A DNA stretch of 64,000 nt. It comes from SAR202 cluster bacterium bin87 (GTDB lineage: Bacteria; Chloroflexota; Dehalococcoidia; Lucifugimonadales; UBA3495). A program made the translations under genes and the position numbers. This document shows, one piece after another, positions 50,946 through 60,110 of this stretch. The number at the start of each line of letters is the position of its first letter. Positions within the stretch are counted from its first letter, which is position 1. The stretch covers positions 205,077 through 269,076 of the forward strand of contig MPNC01000005.1 of the NCBI GenBank assembly GCA_002238825.1, written 5' to 3'. The notes beneath the pieces were generated by a model. It was not told where the DNA came from. It saw nothing but the letters and a program-made list of their open reading frames with translations, and searched no databases.

Positions 50946-51743
50946 CTAAGCAGAGACGGGTGCGCCGGTGAGGGAACGCACCTTGGCGGCAGTATCTGTG
51001 GCGGTGACCAACGCCTCACCAACCAACACCGCGTTGATGCCAAAGGGTTCCAGCCGGGCCAGGTCTTCGGGCCTGCTGATACCGCTTTCGCTGACGACGA
51101 CTTTGCCGTGGGGAATCAGTGGTGCGAGCGATTCCGTAGTGGCCAGATCGGTGACGAAGGTGTGCAAGTCGCGGTTGTTGATGCCGATGACCTCGGCCCC
51201 GGCCGCTACCGCAGTCTCGATCTCCTGAGCGTCGTGGGTCTCGACCAACGGCGTCATTCCCAGCTCGGAGCCGAGACGGATGAGTTCGGCAAGCTGCGCC
51301 GGGGACAGTATGTCGACGATCAACAGATAGGTATCCGCGCCGATGGCCCGGGCCTCGTACACCTGGTAGGGGTCAAACAGGAAGTCCTTTCGGAGCACCG
51401 GCGCGGATCCTGATGCGCCGCTTTCCTTAACCGCGGTGAGGTGCGCCGGCTCGCCAAGGAAGTGCCCGTCCGTAATTACGGAAATCGCGGCGGCTCCGTT
51501 GCCGGAGTAAGTTGCCGCAAGCTCCGTGGGTCGGAAGTCCTCACGGAGCAGGCCCTTGGATGGAGACGCCTTCTTTACCTCGGCGATGAGGCTGATGCGT
51601 TCGCCGCGCAGGGAGGCGGGGAAGTCCAACGCCAGAGGGCGCGAAGCGATGGCGTCCTGCAAGGCTGAAAGCGGAACTTCCGCCTGGGAAACGGCGAGTT
51701 CCTCTCGTTTCTTGGCGACGATCTGGTCCAGGATGCTGGGCAT
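50946..51743 (-). CDS. trpC: TrpC, indole-3-glycerol phosphate synthase
   Basis: Closes the indole ring from CdRP. The 265 residues hold SLIAEVKKASPSKGLL near 52 with the catalytic Lys, VLRKDFLFDPYQVYEARAIGAD, EVIGINNRDLHTF and VSESGISRPEDL. It has normal length and a good ATG. It lies between trpD and trpF in one minus-strand operon. Confidence 0.96.
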   Translation of the reverse strand: MPSILDQIVAKKREELAVSQAEVPLSALQDAIASRPLALDFPASLRGERISLIAEVKKASPSKGLLREDFRPTELAATYSGNGAAAISVITDGHFLGEPAHLTAVKESGASGSAPVLRKDFLFDPYQVYEARAIGADTYLLIVDILSPAQLAELIRLGSELGMTPLVETHDAQEIETAVAAGAEVIGINNRDLHTFVTDLATTESLAPLIPHGKVVVSESGISRPEDLARLEPFGINAVLVGEALVTATDTAAKVRSLTGAPVSA

Positions 51744-51755
51744 GTACCGTCTCCT

Positions 51756-52781
51756 CTATTGCTCCACTGGGCCAAGTTCGCGGGTCAATGAGACCATGGC
51801 ATCCAGCTTCTCGGCGGCCCTGCCGTCGGAGATGGAGGCCGCGGCCATTTCGATACCATCGGGGAGGGTGTTGGCGACGTCTCCGGCGACGAGAGCGGCG
51901 CCGCTGTTCAGCATCACGGCGTCGCGAACGGGTCCGCCGGAACCGGACAGGATGGCGCGCATGGTCGCGGCATTGGCCGCCGGGTCGCCGCCACGCAGGT
52001 CGTCAGGCGTGGCGTGAGGGAGGCCCAGGTCCCGGGGACGAACCACGTAGGGACGAATTTCCCCATCCAGCACCTCCCATCCGGCGGTATCGCTGCCGAG
52101 GGAAAGTTCGTCCATTCCGTCATCGCTATGGACGATGATGGCGTGGTGGGTACCGAAAAGCCGCAGGGCCTCGGCCATCTTGTTGGCAGCCTCGGGATAG
52201 CCAACTCCGATAAGCTGGCAGGACACGCCAGCCGGGTTGGTCATAGGTCCAAGGACATTGAACACCGTCCGGATACCGATCTCGCGCCGGACGGGAGCGG
52301 CGTAGCGCATGGCCGGATGGTACGCTGGAGCGAACATGAAGCCGATGCCGATCTCGCGCAGGCAACGTTCCACCGCTTCCGGCGGCAGCTCGATGCGGAC
52401 GCCCAGGGCTTCCAGCACATCCGCGCTGCCGCAATCTCCGGAAGCGGCGCGGTTCCCGTGTTTCGCCACGGTCAGCCCGGCGCCGGCAACTACGAAGGCA
52501 GCGGCGGTGGAGATGTTGAAGGTGCCCTTGCGGTCACCGCCAGTGCCGCAGGTGTCGATGGCGGTGCCCTCCACGCTGACGCGCAGGGACTTGTCACGCA
52601 TGACAGTGGCGAAGCCGGCGAGTTCCTCCGGGGTCTCACCCTTGAGCGAGAGGGCGGTCAGGTAGGATCCCAACTGCGCGGGGGTGACCTCGCCCTCCAT
52701 TACCTCGCGCATGACCACTACGGCGTCATCCATGGACAGGGATTGGCCGGCGGTTGCCGCCAATATGGCTTCTCGGATCAT
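51756..52781 (-). CDS. trpD: TrpD, anthranilate phosphoribosyltransferase
   Basis: Joins anthranilate to PRPP. The 341 residues contain DTCGTGGDRKGTFNIST (PRPP site), KHGNRAASGDCGSADVLEALG and RTVFNVLGPMTNPA. It is the first gene of the trpD-trpC-trpF-trpB run. trpE and trpG are absent here, so anthranilate must be made from genes elsewhere. It is divergent from the amidohydrolase gene. Confidence 0.96.
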   Translation of the reverse strand: MIREAILAATAGQSLSMDDAVVVMREVMEGEVTPAQLGSYLTALSLKGETPEELAGFATVMRDKSLRVSVEGTAIDTCGTGGDRKGTFNISTAAAFVVAGAGLTVAKHGNRAASGDCGSADVLEALGVRIELPPEAVERCLREIGIGFMFAPAYHPAMRYAAPVRREIGIRTVFNVLGPMTNPAGVSCQLIGVGYPEAANKMAEALRLFGTHHAIIVHSDDGMDELSLGSDTAGWEVLDGEIRPYVVRPRDLGLPHATPDDLRGGDPAANAATMRAILSGSGGPVRDAVMLNSGAALVAGDVANTLPDGIEMAAASISDGRAAEKLDAMVSLTRELGPVEQ

Positions 52782-52816
52782 CGCTCACCACTGAATGGAG
52801 AAAATAGGCGCGCAAT

Positions 52817-52822
52817 TATAAT
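52817..52822 (+). promoter_or_regulatory. Perfect -10 box before the amidohydrolase gene
   Basis: TATAAT at 52817-52822; no convincing -35 at 17 nt. The predicted leader is about 31 nt and contains GGAGG before the ATG at 52860. Confidence 0.4.
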
Positions 52823-52859
52823 AGCACGATCAGAGTTCACCCCCGTCGCGGAGGCAATC

Positions 52860-53660
52860 ATGCGCGTTGATGTTCACACCCACATATGGCCCGATCGGAT
52901 CGCCGGCGCAGTGGCCGAAAACATGGAGTCGGAGTTGGGTTTCGAACCCATCGCGGCCAACACCGTAGACGGGATCAAAGCGCACATGGAGGCGTCCGGG
53001 GTGGACAAATCGGTCGTGCTCGGCGTGGCGGCGCGGGCGGACCAGGTGAGACGCGCCAACGACTGGCTCATTTCCATAGCGGACGACATGCTGGTTCCCT
53101 TTGGCGCGGTACACCCGGACCTTCCCGACAAGGCCGGCGAGATTCGGTACCTGCGCGAAAACGGCGTGCAGGGCATCAAGATGCACCCGGTGATCAACGG
53201 GTTCTACCCCGACGATCCCCAGTGGTTCCCGGTTTACGAGGAACTGGGCGAGGACATGACGCTGGCCATCCACGCCGGACGGCTGCCGCACCAGGGAGCG
53301 GATGCGCCGCTTTACGCCGCCCCGGAGCGGATTGCCAACATCGTCCGGCGGTTCCCCAGGTTGAAGGTCATCGCATTGCACCTGGGCGGGTTCTACATGC
53401 TGGACGAGGCGGAACGCGAGCTGATGGGCCACCCGAACGTCCTGGTGGACACGACCTGGCCGCCATCGATCCGGGAACTCACCGCCGACACGCTGACCAC
53501 CATCATCGGCAAGCACGGGGCGCACAAGGTCTGCTTTGGAACCGATTATCCCCTGGTCGATATGGGCAGCGAGTCGGAATTCCTGGCGTCGCTGCCGCTC
53601 ACATCGGGTCAGGTGGAAGGCATATTGGGCGAGAACGCCCGCAGGTTCATCGGGCTGTAG
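52860..53660 (+). CDS. Amidohydrolase family protein (ACMSD-like, Amidohydro_2)
   Basis: A 266-residue metal-dependent TIM-barrel hydrolase or decarboxylase. It opens MRVDVHTHIWPD with His6 and His8 as the HxH metal pair. It has GIKMHPVINGFYPDDP near 100, LAIHAGRLPHQGAD near 137, VIALHLGGFY near 170 and FGTDYPLVD near 225 with the final Asp. This is the Amidohydro_2 pattern. The ATG at 52860 with GGAGG is clear. The substrate is unknown; aromatic-acid decarboxylases are among the relatives. Confidence 0.9.
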   Translation: MRVDVHTHIWPDRIAGAVAENMESELGFEPIAANTVDGIKAHMEASGVDKSVVLGVAARADQVRRANDWLISIADDMLVPFGAVHPDLPDKAGEIRYLRENGVQGIKMHPVINGFYPDDPQWFPVYEELGEDMTLAIHAGRLPHQGADAPLYAAPERIANIVRRFPRLKVIALHLGGFYMLDEAERELMGHPNVLVDTTWPPSIRELTADTLTTIIGKHGAHKVCFGTDYPLVDMGSESEFLASLPLTSGQVEGILGENARRFIGL

Positions 53661-53665
53661 CGGCT

Positions 53666-55741
53666 TCAGTCGGCGGCGTCGGTCATGCCGAGGGCGTGCA
53701 GTACGAAAGCGTATTCCTCCGCAACCTCCTTGATGCGCTCGAAACGGCCGGAGGCGCCCGCGTGGCCCGAGTCCATGTGGGTCTTGAGGAGGAGCGGCCG
53801 GTCGTCGGTGCGCATGGTGCGCAGCTTGGCGACCCACTTGGCCGGCTCCCAATAGGTTACGCGGGGATCGCTGATACCCGCGGTGACCAGCATGGGCGGG
53901 TAGTCCTGCTCCCGCACGTTGTCGTAAGGCGAGTAGGTGCGCATGTAGCGGTAGGACTCTGCGTCATTGGGATTGCCCCATTCGTTGTATTCCATGGTGG
54001 TCAGGGGCAATGTGTCGTCCAGCATGGTGTTCAGCACGTCGACGAACGGGACATGGGCCGCCACACAGCCAAAGAGGTCGGGACGTTCGTTGATGACCGC
54101 ACCCATCAACATGCCGCCGGCGCTGCCCCCGGCGGCGGCGATGCGGCCGCCGGCGGTGTAGCCATCGGCGACCAGGTACTCGGCGCAGTCGATGAAGTCG
54201 TTGAACGTGTTGCGCTTGTTCAGGAGCTTGCCGGTTTCGTACCAGTCCCAGCCCATTTCCATGCCACCCCGGATGTGGGCAATGGCGAAGATGAACCCGC
54301 GGTCTACCAGGCTCAACGCGGACACGCTGAAGTTCGCGTCCATGTTCAGGCCGTAGCTGCCGTACCCGTAGAGATAGAGCGGCGCGCTGCCGTCGACCGG
54401 GGTGTCGCGGCGCATCAGCAGACTGATCGGGACCCGGACGCCATCTCGCGCGGTGGCCCACACGCGGCTGGTCTCATACTGCCCGCCATCGTACCCGGAG
54501 GGGATTTCCTGCTGTTTGCGCAGGACGCGCTCTCGCGTCGCCATGTCGTAGTCGTACACGGCTGCCGGGGTTTTCAGGGACGTATAGCCGAACCGCAGGG
54601 TAGTGGTATCGAACTCCCGTCCGCCCCGGGCGGACATGGCGAAATCCTCCTCATCCACTCCGGAGATAAAGTGGGTATCGCCGTCGGCGAGGCGGAGCAC
54701 CATGACCTGGGGGAGACCGTCCTGCCGGCAGGACACGACCAGGTGGTCTCGGTAAGCCTCAATACCTCGTAGGGGACGGCCCGGCTGGTGCGCCATGAAG
54801 TCGGACCAGTTGGCCCATCCCGGGTTGCCGATGGGGGCGGTGGACAGCATGAAGTCCCTGGCGCCATTGCCGTTGTGCCGGACGAAAAAGCGATCTCCGT
54901 GGTCGACAACGTCGTACTCGAAATCGGTGGCCCGCGGCTCGATCAACACCAGCCCGGCAGCCGGATCATCGGCGTCCAGGAACCGCCATTCGGACATGTT
55001 GTTGCCGCCGGCGGCCACGTAGATGAACCGGCCGCTGTTGGACTTGCCCACGCCGACAAAAAATCGCGGGTCCTCCTCCTGGTACACCAATTCATCGGAG
55101 GCTGGATCAGCTCCCAGGGTGTGGCGATAGACGTACACGGGCCGATGGTGCTCGTCGAGAACCGAGTAATACAGGGTCCGGTTATCGTTGGCCCATTCCA
55201 GGCTGTAGTAGGTGTTGGGGATCTCGTCGGGGAGCATTTGCCCCGTTTCCAGGTCCAGGACCCGGATGGTGAACTGCTCCGAACCGTCGAAGTCCACGCC
55301 GTAGGCGACCATGCGATGATCGGGACTGTTTTCGAAAGAGCCCACCTGCGTATAGTCGCGGCCTTCGGCCAACCGGTTCACGTCGAGCAGGACTTCTTCC
55401 GGGCCGTCCGGGCTCCCAACGCGGCGGCAGTAAATGGGGTACTGGCCGCCCTCCTCGTAACGGACATAGTAGTAGAAATCGCCTTCTTTTTCTGGGACGG
55501 AGTTGTCGTCCTCCTTGATGCGCCCGCGGATCTCCGCGTAGATCTGTTCCTGCAAGGCAGACAACGGAGCAAGGAACGCCTCGGTGTACTCGTTCTCAGC
55601 GCGGAGGTACTGCATGGTTTCCGGATCGTCCTGATCCCGGAGCCAATGCCAGGGGTCGACGCGCGCGTCCCCATGGATGGTATCGGTGTGGGCGCGCCGG
55701 GGCGCGGAAGGTGGGTTGGGCAACCCGTTGGCGATGGTCAT
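53666..55741 (-). CDS. ptrB: Oligopeptidase B (prolyl oligopeptidase family, S9A)
   Basis: A serine peptidase of 691 residues that cuts small peptides, in PtrB after basic residues. An N-terminal seven-bladed propeller precedes the alpha/beta-hydrolase domain. The nucleophile Ser540 is in GGSAGGMLMG, the acid is likely in LVTAGISDPRVTYWEP, and the His is in HMDSGHAGASGRF. Strings DPWHWLRDQDDPE and FIFAIAHIRGGMEMGWDWYE match the family. No signal peptide, so cytoplasmic. It converges on the amidohydrolase gene. Confidence 0.94.
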   Translation of the reverse strand: MTIANGLPNPPSAPRRAHTDTIHGDARVDPWHWLRDQDDPETMQYLRAENEYTEAFLAPLSALQEQIYAEIRGRIKEDDNSVPEKEGDFYYYVRYEEGGQYPIYCRRVGSPDGPEEVLLDVNRLAEGRDYTQVGSFENSPDHRMVAYGVDFDGSEQFTIRVLDLETGQMLPDEIPNTYYSLEWANDNRTLYYSVLDEHHRPVYVYRHTLGADPASDELVYQEEDPRFFVGVGKSNSGRFIYVAAGGNNMSEWRFLDADDPAAGLVLIEPRATDFEYDVVDHGDRFFVRHNGNGARDFMLSTAPIGNPGWANWSDFMAHQPGRPLRGIEAYRDHLVVSCRQDGLPQVMVLRLADGDTHFISGVDEEDFAMSARGGREFDTTTLRFGYTSLKTPAAVYDYDMATRERVLRKQQEIPSGYDGGQYETSRVWATARDGVRVPISLLMRRDTPVDGSAPLYLYGYGSYGLNMDANFSVSALSLVDRGFIFAIAHIRGGMEMGWDWYETGKLLNKRNTFNDFIDCAEYLVADGYTAGGRIAAAGGSAGGMLMGAVINERPDLFGCVAAHVPFVDVLNTMLDDTLPLTTMEYNEWGNPNDAESYRYMRTYSPYDNVREQDYPPMLVTAGISDPRVTYWEPAKWVAKLRTMRTDDRPLLLKTHMDSGHAGASGRFERIKEVAEEYAFVLHALGMTDAAD

Positions 55742-55777
55742 TTGATCACTCCGGAGAGGGGCGGCGCCGAACGGGCG

Positions 55778-56251
55778 TCATTCGGTGACGGGTTCGGCAG
55801 ACACGGATTTCGAGGCGGATTCAATTGCGGCCAGTTCGCCGGCCACGTAGCGACGGCAAGCCCCGGGTCGAAATCGGGCAATCAACGATCCCAACCAACC
55901 GCCGTATTCGGCCTCCACAGTAAGATGGGCGTGCCCGTCATCATCGGAGGTAAAGCCGGAATCCGCGTCCGAGCAGGGGCGAACCCGATAAGAAAACTCC
56001 ACGGAAAAGCCGGGTCCGACGGTACGGTGGCCGAACATCTCCGGTTCCTGGACAACGGTCATCAGGCTGGTGAACTTGTCCCGGCCGATTTGCAATTCGA
56101 TGCGATTTCCCGGCCTGGGTTCCGGTCCGTCGGGCAGATCGGAGCGCCGATAGGCCGGCCCGTGGATAGTGCGAGACGGAAAATCGATCACTGCGTGCCA
56201 GGCTTCGTCAGGAGTGCAGGGTATTATTTTCCCAAGTTCAAAAGTCTGCAT
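55778..56251 (-). CDS. SRPBCC (polyketide cyclase/START-like) protein
   Basis: A 157-residue protein opening FELGKIIPCTPDEAWHAVIDF, the usual first strand and helix of SRPBCC ligand-binding folds, with a middle GNRIELQIGRDKF and a late FRPGACRRYVAGELAAI helix. It probably binds a hydrophobic ligand or carries out a cyclase/dehydratase role. The ATG at 56251 has AGGG before it; longer in-frame sequence is intergenic. It lies 36 nt upstream of ptrB on the same strand. Confidence 0.78.
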   Translation of the reverse strand: MQTFELGKIIPCTPDEAWHAVIDFPSRTIHGPAYRRSDLPDGPEPRPGNRIELQIGRDKFTSLMTVVQEPEMFGHRTVGPGFSVEFSYRVRPCSDADSGFTSDDDGHAHLTVEAEYGGWLGSLIARFRPGACRRYVAGELAAIESASKSVSAEPVTE

Positions 56252-56452
56252 TTGTTCCCTTGCTGAGGAGCGCCGCGACCCGGAATGGGATCGCGCAGTC
56301 AGTCCGCCAATGGCGTTGCAAGTTCTTAAGCTCGCCGTCAGAATCGGTAACCAAAGTGTACACAAGACACGCGGCTCGCAACCACTTTTCAAGTTGACCG
56401 GTACCGCGAATTGTGCAATGGTAGCGCATCCGGCGCGACGGACCCACCTGCT

Positions 56453-57718
56453 ATGAATATGCCTGAAGGCGCCCTGACCGGCCTGAAAGTGTTGGATTTC
56501 ACCCACTATGTGGCGGGGCCGTACTGCACCAAGCTGTTGGCTGACTACGGCGCGGAAGTTATCAAGGTGGAACGACCGCCGCACGGCGACGGGGCGCGCC
56601 GCATGGGACCGTATCCGGGCGATGAACCGCATCCGGAAAAGAGCGCCCAATTCCTGCACCTGAACACCAACAAACGCGGCATCGCGGTGGACCTGAAGCA
56701 GACCGAAGCCGCGGCTGTCGTGGAACGGATCGCATCATGGGCCGACGTTGTGGTGGAAAGCTACCGGCCCGGGGTGGCCGATCGCCTGGGGATCGGCTAT
56801 GAGCGCCTGAGCAGCATCAACCCTACAGTGGTCTATACCAGCATTTCCAATTTCGGCCAAACGGGGCCGTATCGGGATTACCGAGGCTCCGAGATCGTTT
56901 TCTACGGCATGGGCGGCGAGATGCACTCCACGGGTCTGGCCGACCGGGAGCCGCTGAAACTGGGCGGCAACGTGGGCCTGTATCAAGCGGGGGCGGTGGC
57001 AGCGGTGGCGACAATGGGCGCGGTGCTGGCCGGCTCCTTCTGGACGGATGACGAAACGGACGTTGCGACCGGGCAGCACGTCGACGTGTCCATCCTGGAA
57101 ACGCAGCTGGGATCAGTCGACCGCCGGCAAAGCGCGTTGCTGGCGTACCAGTACACCGGCGAACTCAGCCACCGGCCGGCTTCGGGTGGGTCCGGTGGCT
57201 ACCCGAACGCGGTGTATCCGTGTTCGGACGGTTACCTCCAAATCAACGGCAGCCGCATGTACTTCCCACGGGCCGTGGCGATGCTGGGCAATCCGCCCGA
57301 ATTGACCGAGGAGCGGTGGAAAGATCCGTCGTCGCAGGGTGATGGAGCGATGCAGGAGGAATTCGAAGGAGAACACTTCCTGCCATGGATACTGGAGAAG
57401 ACGAGAGCCGAAGCCTGGCGCTCCGCCCAACAAAACCGGGTGCTCTCCGGTCCGATCAACACGATGGCGGACCTGGATGTGGACCCATCATTTAACTCCA
57501 GAGGGGTGTTTGCGGAAGGTGACCACCCGGTCGCGGGGCACATGAGGTATCCGGGCCGCCCATTCATAATGAACGGCTCTCCGTGGCGGTTGCGGCGCAC
57601 GGCGCCGTTGCTGGGGCAGCACACGGCGGAGGTGCTGACCGAACTGGGCTATTCGCACGCGGAAATCGGAAGGCTCGGCGACGCCGGTGTAATACTGGGC
57701 AACACCGAGGGGAACTAG
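56453..57718 (+). CDS. Class III CoA-transferase (CaiB/BaiF), catalytic Asp not conserved
   Basis: A 421-residue member of the formyl-CoA/carnitine CoA-transferase family: VLDFTHYVAGPYCTKLLADYGAEVIKVE at the N-terminus in two pieces (GLKVLDFTHYVAG, LLADYGAEVIKVE), NTNKRGIAVDLK near 71 and YTSISNFGQTGPY near 128. The segment that should carry the nucleophilic Asp169 reads GGNVGLYQAGA, with Gly-Leu-Tyr at 175-177. It is followed after 1 nt by a second CoA-transferase that has the Asp, suggesting a heteromeric enzyme. The preceding 201-nt gap holds no clear promoter. Confidence 0.88.
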   Translation: MNMPEGALTGLKVLDFTHYVAGPYCTKLLADYGAEVIKVERPPHGDGARRMGPYPGDEPHPEKSAQFLHLNTNKRGIAVDLKQTEAAAVVERIASWADVVVESYRPGVADRLGIGYERLSSINPTVVYTSISNFGQTGPYRDYRGSEIVFYGMGGEMHSTGLADREPLKLGGNVGLYQAGAVAAVATMGAVLAGSFWTDDETDVATGQHVDVSILETQLGSVDRRQSALLAYQYTGELSHRPASGGSGGYPNAVYPCSDGYLQINGSRMYFPRAVAMLGNPPELTEERWKDPSSQGDGAMQEEFEGEHFLPWILEKTRAEAWRSAQQNRVLSGPINTMADLDVDPSFNSRGVFAEGDHPVAGHMRYPGRPFIMNGSPWRLRRTAPLLGQHTAEVLTELGYSHAEIGRLGDAGVILGNTEGN

Positions 57719-57719
57719 C

Positions 57720-59024
57720 ATGCCTCGCCCCCGGCGACCGCTGGAAGGTCTGCGCGTCCTCGAAATCACTGTGGTGTGGGCGGGTCCCTACTGCGGTTCC
57801 TTCCTGGCCGACCTGGGCGCGGAGGTGATCCGCGTCGAGTCCACCAAGACCTTCGTGCCCCTGACCCGGGGAGCCGCGCCCCATCTGTCCCAGGCGGTTA
57901 TCGACAACCTGCCGCTGTATTCGGGCGGCACGCCGGGACGAGTGCCGGGCGATCGGCCCTTCAACCGTTCGCCGATGTTCAACTCACATGCCCGAAACAA
58001 GAAGAGCATGACCGTGAACCTGTTGGATCCCGGCGGTCGCGAGATCTTCGACCGGCTGGTGGCGATCAGCGACGTGCTGATCGAGAACAACCCTACCGAG
58101 ACCATGGAAAAGCTCGATATCTCCTACGAGTCGCTGCGTGCGGTCAAGGACGACATCATCATGCTCCGGATGCCCGCGTACGGCAGTAACGGGCCGTATC
58201 GCGACTACCGGGCCCACGGCGTGCACATCGAAGGGGTCGTCGGGCACACCATGCTGCGGGGGTACGAGGACACTGACCCGTCCTACAACACCACCGTCCT
58301 GATGTCCGACGCGGCCGGCGGCGCCCAGGGAGCGTTCGCCGTGTTGGCCGCGCTCAGGCACCGCAAACGGACCGGTGAGGGCCAGTTGGTGGAGCTGGGG
58401 CAGGCCGAGAATGTTTTCTCGTTCCTGGGAGAGTATTACCTGGATTACGCGATGAACGGACGGATCCATGGGACCCTGGGCAACCGCCATCCGCGAGCAT
58501 TGCAGAACTGCTACCCATGCGCCGGCGAGAACCGGTGGGTTGTGATCACGGTCTACGACGACGAGCAATGGCACGCTCTCTGCGAGGTGATCGGTGCATC
58601 GGATCTGAAGCAGGACCCTGGGTTGGGAAACGCCGAAGGGCGTCACGCGCGGCAGGCCGACATCGATCCGGCAATTGAGATGTGGACGCGCGAGCGCTCG
58701 CCTGAAGCCGCCATGAACGCCCTGCAGGAACGCAGCATCCCGTCGGGGATGGTGATGACCCAGGCCGACGTTTTTGCTGACCCCCACGTTCAATCGCGTA
58801 GGTTCTTCGAGGAGGCATTCCAGGAGGACTGCGGGACCCATCTGTACCCGGGCCCACTGTACAAAATGTCGGAGACGCCGTTGGGCATCCACCGTGGCCC
58901 GGTCATGTTCGGGCAGGATAACGGGTACGTGTATCGCGACCTATTGGGCTACTCCGAGGAAGAGTACGAAGGGTTCAAAGCCGCGGGGCACGTCGACACG
59001 GACTACGCGCCCGGGGTTGGCTGA
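57720..59024 (+). CDS. Class III CoA-transferase (CaiB/BaiF), catalytic Asp present
   Basis: A 434-residue paralogue starting 1 nt after the previous stop. It opens GLRVLEITVVWAGPYCGSFL; ARNKKSMTVNLLDPGG near 91 and RMPAYGSNGPYRDYR near 150 are family strings. The nucleophile is likely Asp197 in VLMSDAAGGAQGAF. It carries an insertion near 48-85 (between the first Rossmann segment and NKKS) not seen in its partner. Together with the partner it probably forms one CoA-transferase acting on an unknown carboxylic acid. Confidence 0.9.
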   Translation: MPRPRRPLEGLRVLEITVVWAGPYCGSFLADLGAEVIRVESTKTFVPLTRGAAPHLSQAVIDNLPLYSGGTPGRVPGDRPFNRSPMFNSHARNKKSMTVNLLDPGGREIFDRLVAISDVLIENNPTETMEKLDISYESLRAVKDDIIMLRMPAYGSNGPYRDYRAHGVHIEGVVGHTMLRGYEDTDPSYNTTVLMSDAAGGAQGAFAVLAALRHRKRTGEGQLVELGQAENVFSFLGEYYLDYAMNGRIHGTLGNRHPRALQNCYPCAGENRWVVITVYDDEQWHALCEVIGASDLKQDPGLGNAEGRHARQADIDPAIEMWTRERSPEAAMNALQERSIPSGMVMTQADVFADPHVQSRRFFEEAFQEDCGTHLYPGPLYKMSETPLGIHRGPVMFGQDNGYVYRDLLGYSEEEYEGFKAAGHVDTDYAPGVG

Positions 59025-59146
59025 TCCCGTTGGCAGCGCGCCTGTCTCTTGACGGAGGACGGGAGTGCGATCCCGTCCTCTACAAATTCCATGGCCGGTG
59101 TTAGGATAATGCGAAACCCGTACATCCCCGGAACGAGGTATTTGCC

Positions 59147-60097
59147 ATGCCCACCAAACGGATCGGCATCCATGCGGGAGCGCCGAACGCCGAGGCTTCC
59201 CTGGATCTAATGCGGCGCGCCGAAGCGGCCGGCGTGCACGCCGCCTGGCTCACCACCGGCGGCACCGGACTCGATGCCCTGACACTATTTGCGGCGGCCG
59301 CAGTGCAGACGGACAGCATCGTGTTCGGGACATCCATCGTCCCGACCTACCCCCGGCATCCCATCGTGGCGGCACAGCAGGTGCAGGTGCTGGATCAACT
59401 GGCTCCCGGTCGGCTCCGGTTGGGCGTGGGCCCGAGCCACCGGCCGACCATGCGCTCGATGTTCGGCTACAACCTCCGCGCGCCACTGACCAACCTGCGC
59501 GAATACCTGCAGATACTGCGGGCCCTGCTGCACGAGGGGTCAGTGGACTTCGACGGCCAGGAGTACACAGCGCACGCCAGCATACCGAGGCCGGTGGACG
59601 TTCCGGTTATGGCGTCGGCGCTGCAGGAGGGCTCTTACGAATTGTGCGGCGAGCTGGCCGACGGCGCCATCAGCTGGGTCAGCCCGGCGGTGTACCTGCG
59701 GGACAAGGCGTTGCCGGCCTTGCGCCGGGGTTCCGACGGCGCGGGGCGAGACGCTCCCCCACTGATCGCGCACGCGCCCGTTTGCATCAGCGACAACCCC
59801 GACGCAACCCGCCTGGCGGTGCAGCAGCAGCTATCAAACTACCCGCGCCTGCCCTTCTACCAACGCATGTGGGCAGCGGCGGGCTACCCGGAGGCGGCCG
59901 AAGAGACCTGGAGCGACGGGATGATCGAGGCCACGGTGCTCACCGGGGACGCCGACACCGTCGGGGAGCGCATGGTCGCGATGCTCGACATGGGCATCTC
60001 CGAGTTACTGATCACACCGGTGACGGCCAGCGACGACCCCGCTGCGGACATGGAGCAGACCATCAGCCTGCTCGGCAAAGTCGCACAATCCATCTGA
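59147..60097 (+). CDS. LLM-class flavin/F420 oxidoreductase
   Basis: A 316-residue luciferase-like TIM barrel. IVFGTSIVPTYPRHP, DQLAPGRLRLGVGPSHR and LREYLQILRALLHEG match the F420-dependent methylene-H4MPT-reductase-like and glucose-6-phosphate-dehydrogenase-like LLM group. The ATG at 59147 has GAGG upstream. A second LLM gene follows after 13 nt. The substrate is unknown. Confidence 0.9.
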   Translation: MPTKRIGIHAGAPNAEASLDLMRRAEAAGVHAAWLTTGGTGLDALTLFAAAAVQTDSIVFGTSIVPTYPRHPIVAAQQVQVLDQLAPGRLRLGVGPSHRPTMRSMFGYNLRAPLTNLREYLQILRALLHEGSVDFDGQEYTAHASIPRPVDVPVMASALQEGSYELCGELADGAISWVSPAVYLRDKALPALRRGSDGAGRDAPPLIAHAPVCISDNPDATRLAVQQQLSNYPRLPFYQRMWAAAGYPEAAEETWSDGMIEATVLTGDADTVGERMVAMLDMGISELLITPVTASDDPAADMEQTISLLGKVAQSI

Positions 60098-60110
60098 CCG
60101 GAGTAGCGCC

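Noticed and set aside
52886..54772. A plus-strand open frame of about 630 codons across the amidohydrolase and oligopeptidase B genes
   Set aside because: It is out of frame with the amidohydrolase and antisense to ptrB; its Arg/Gly/His-rich text matches no family.
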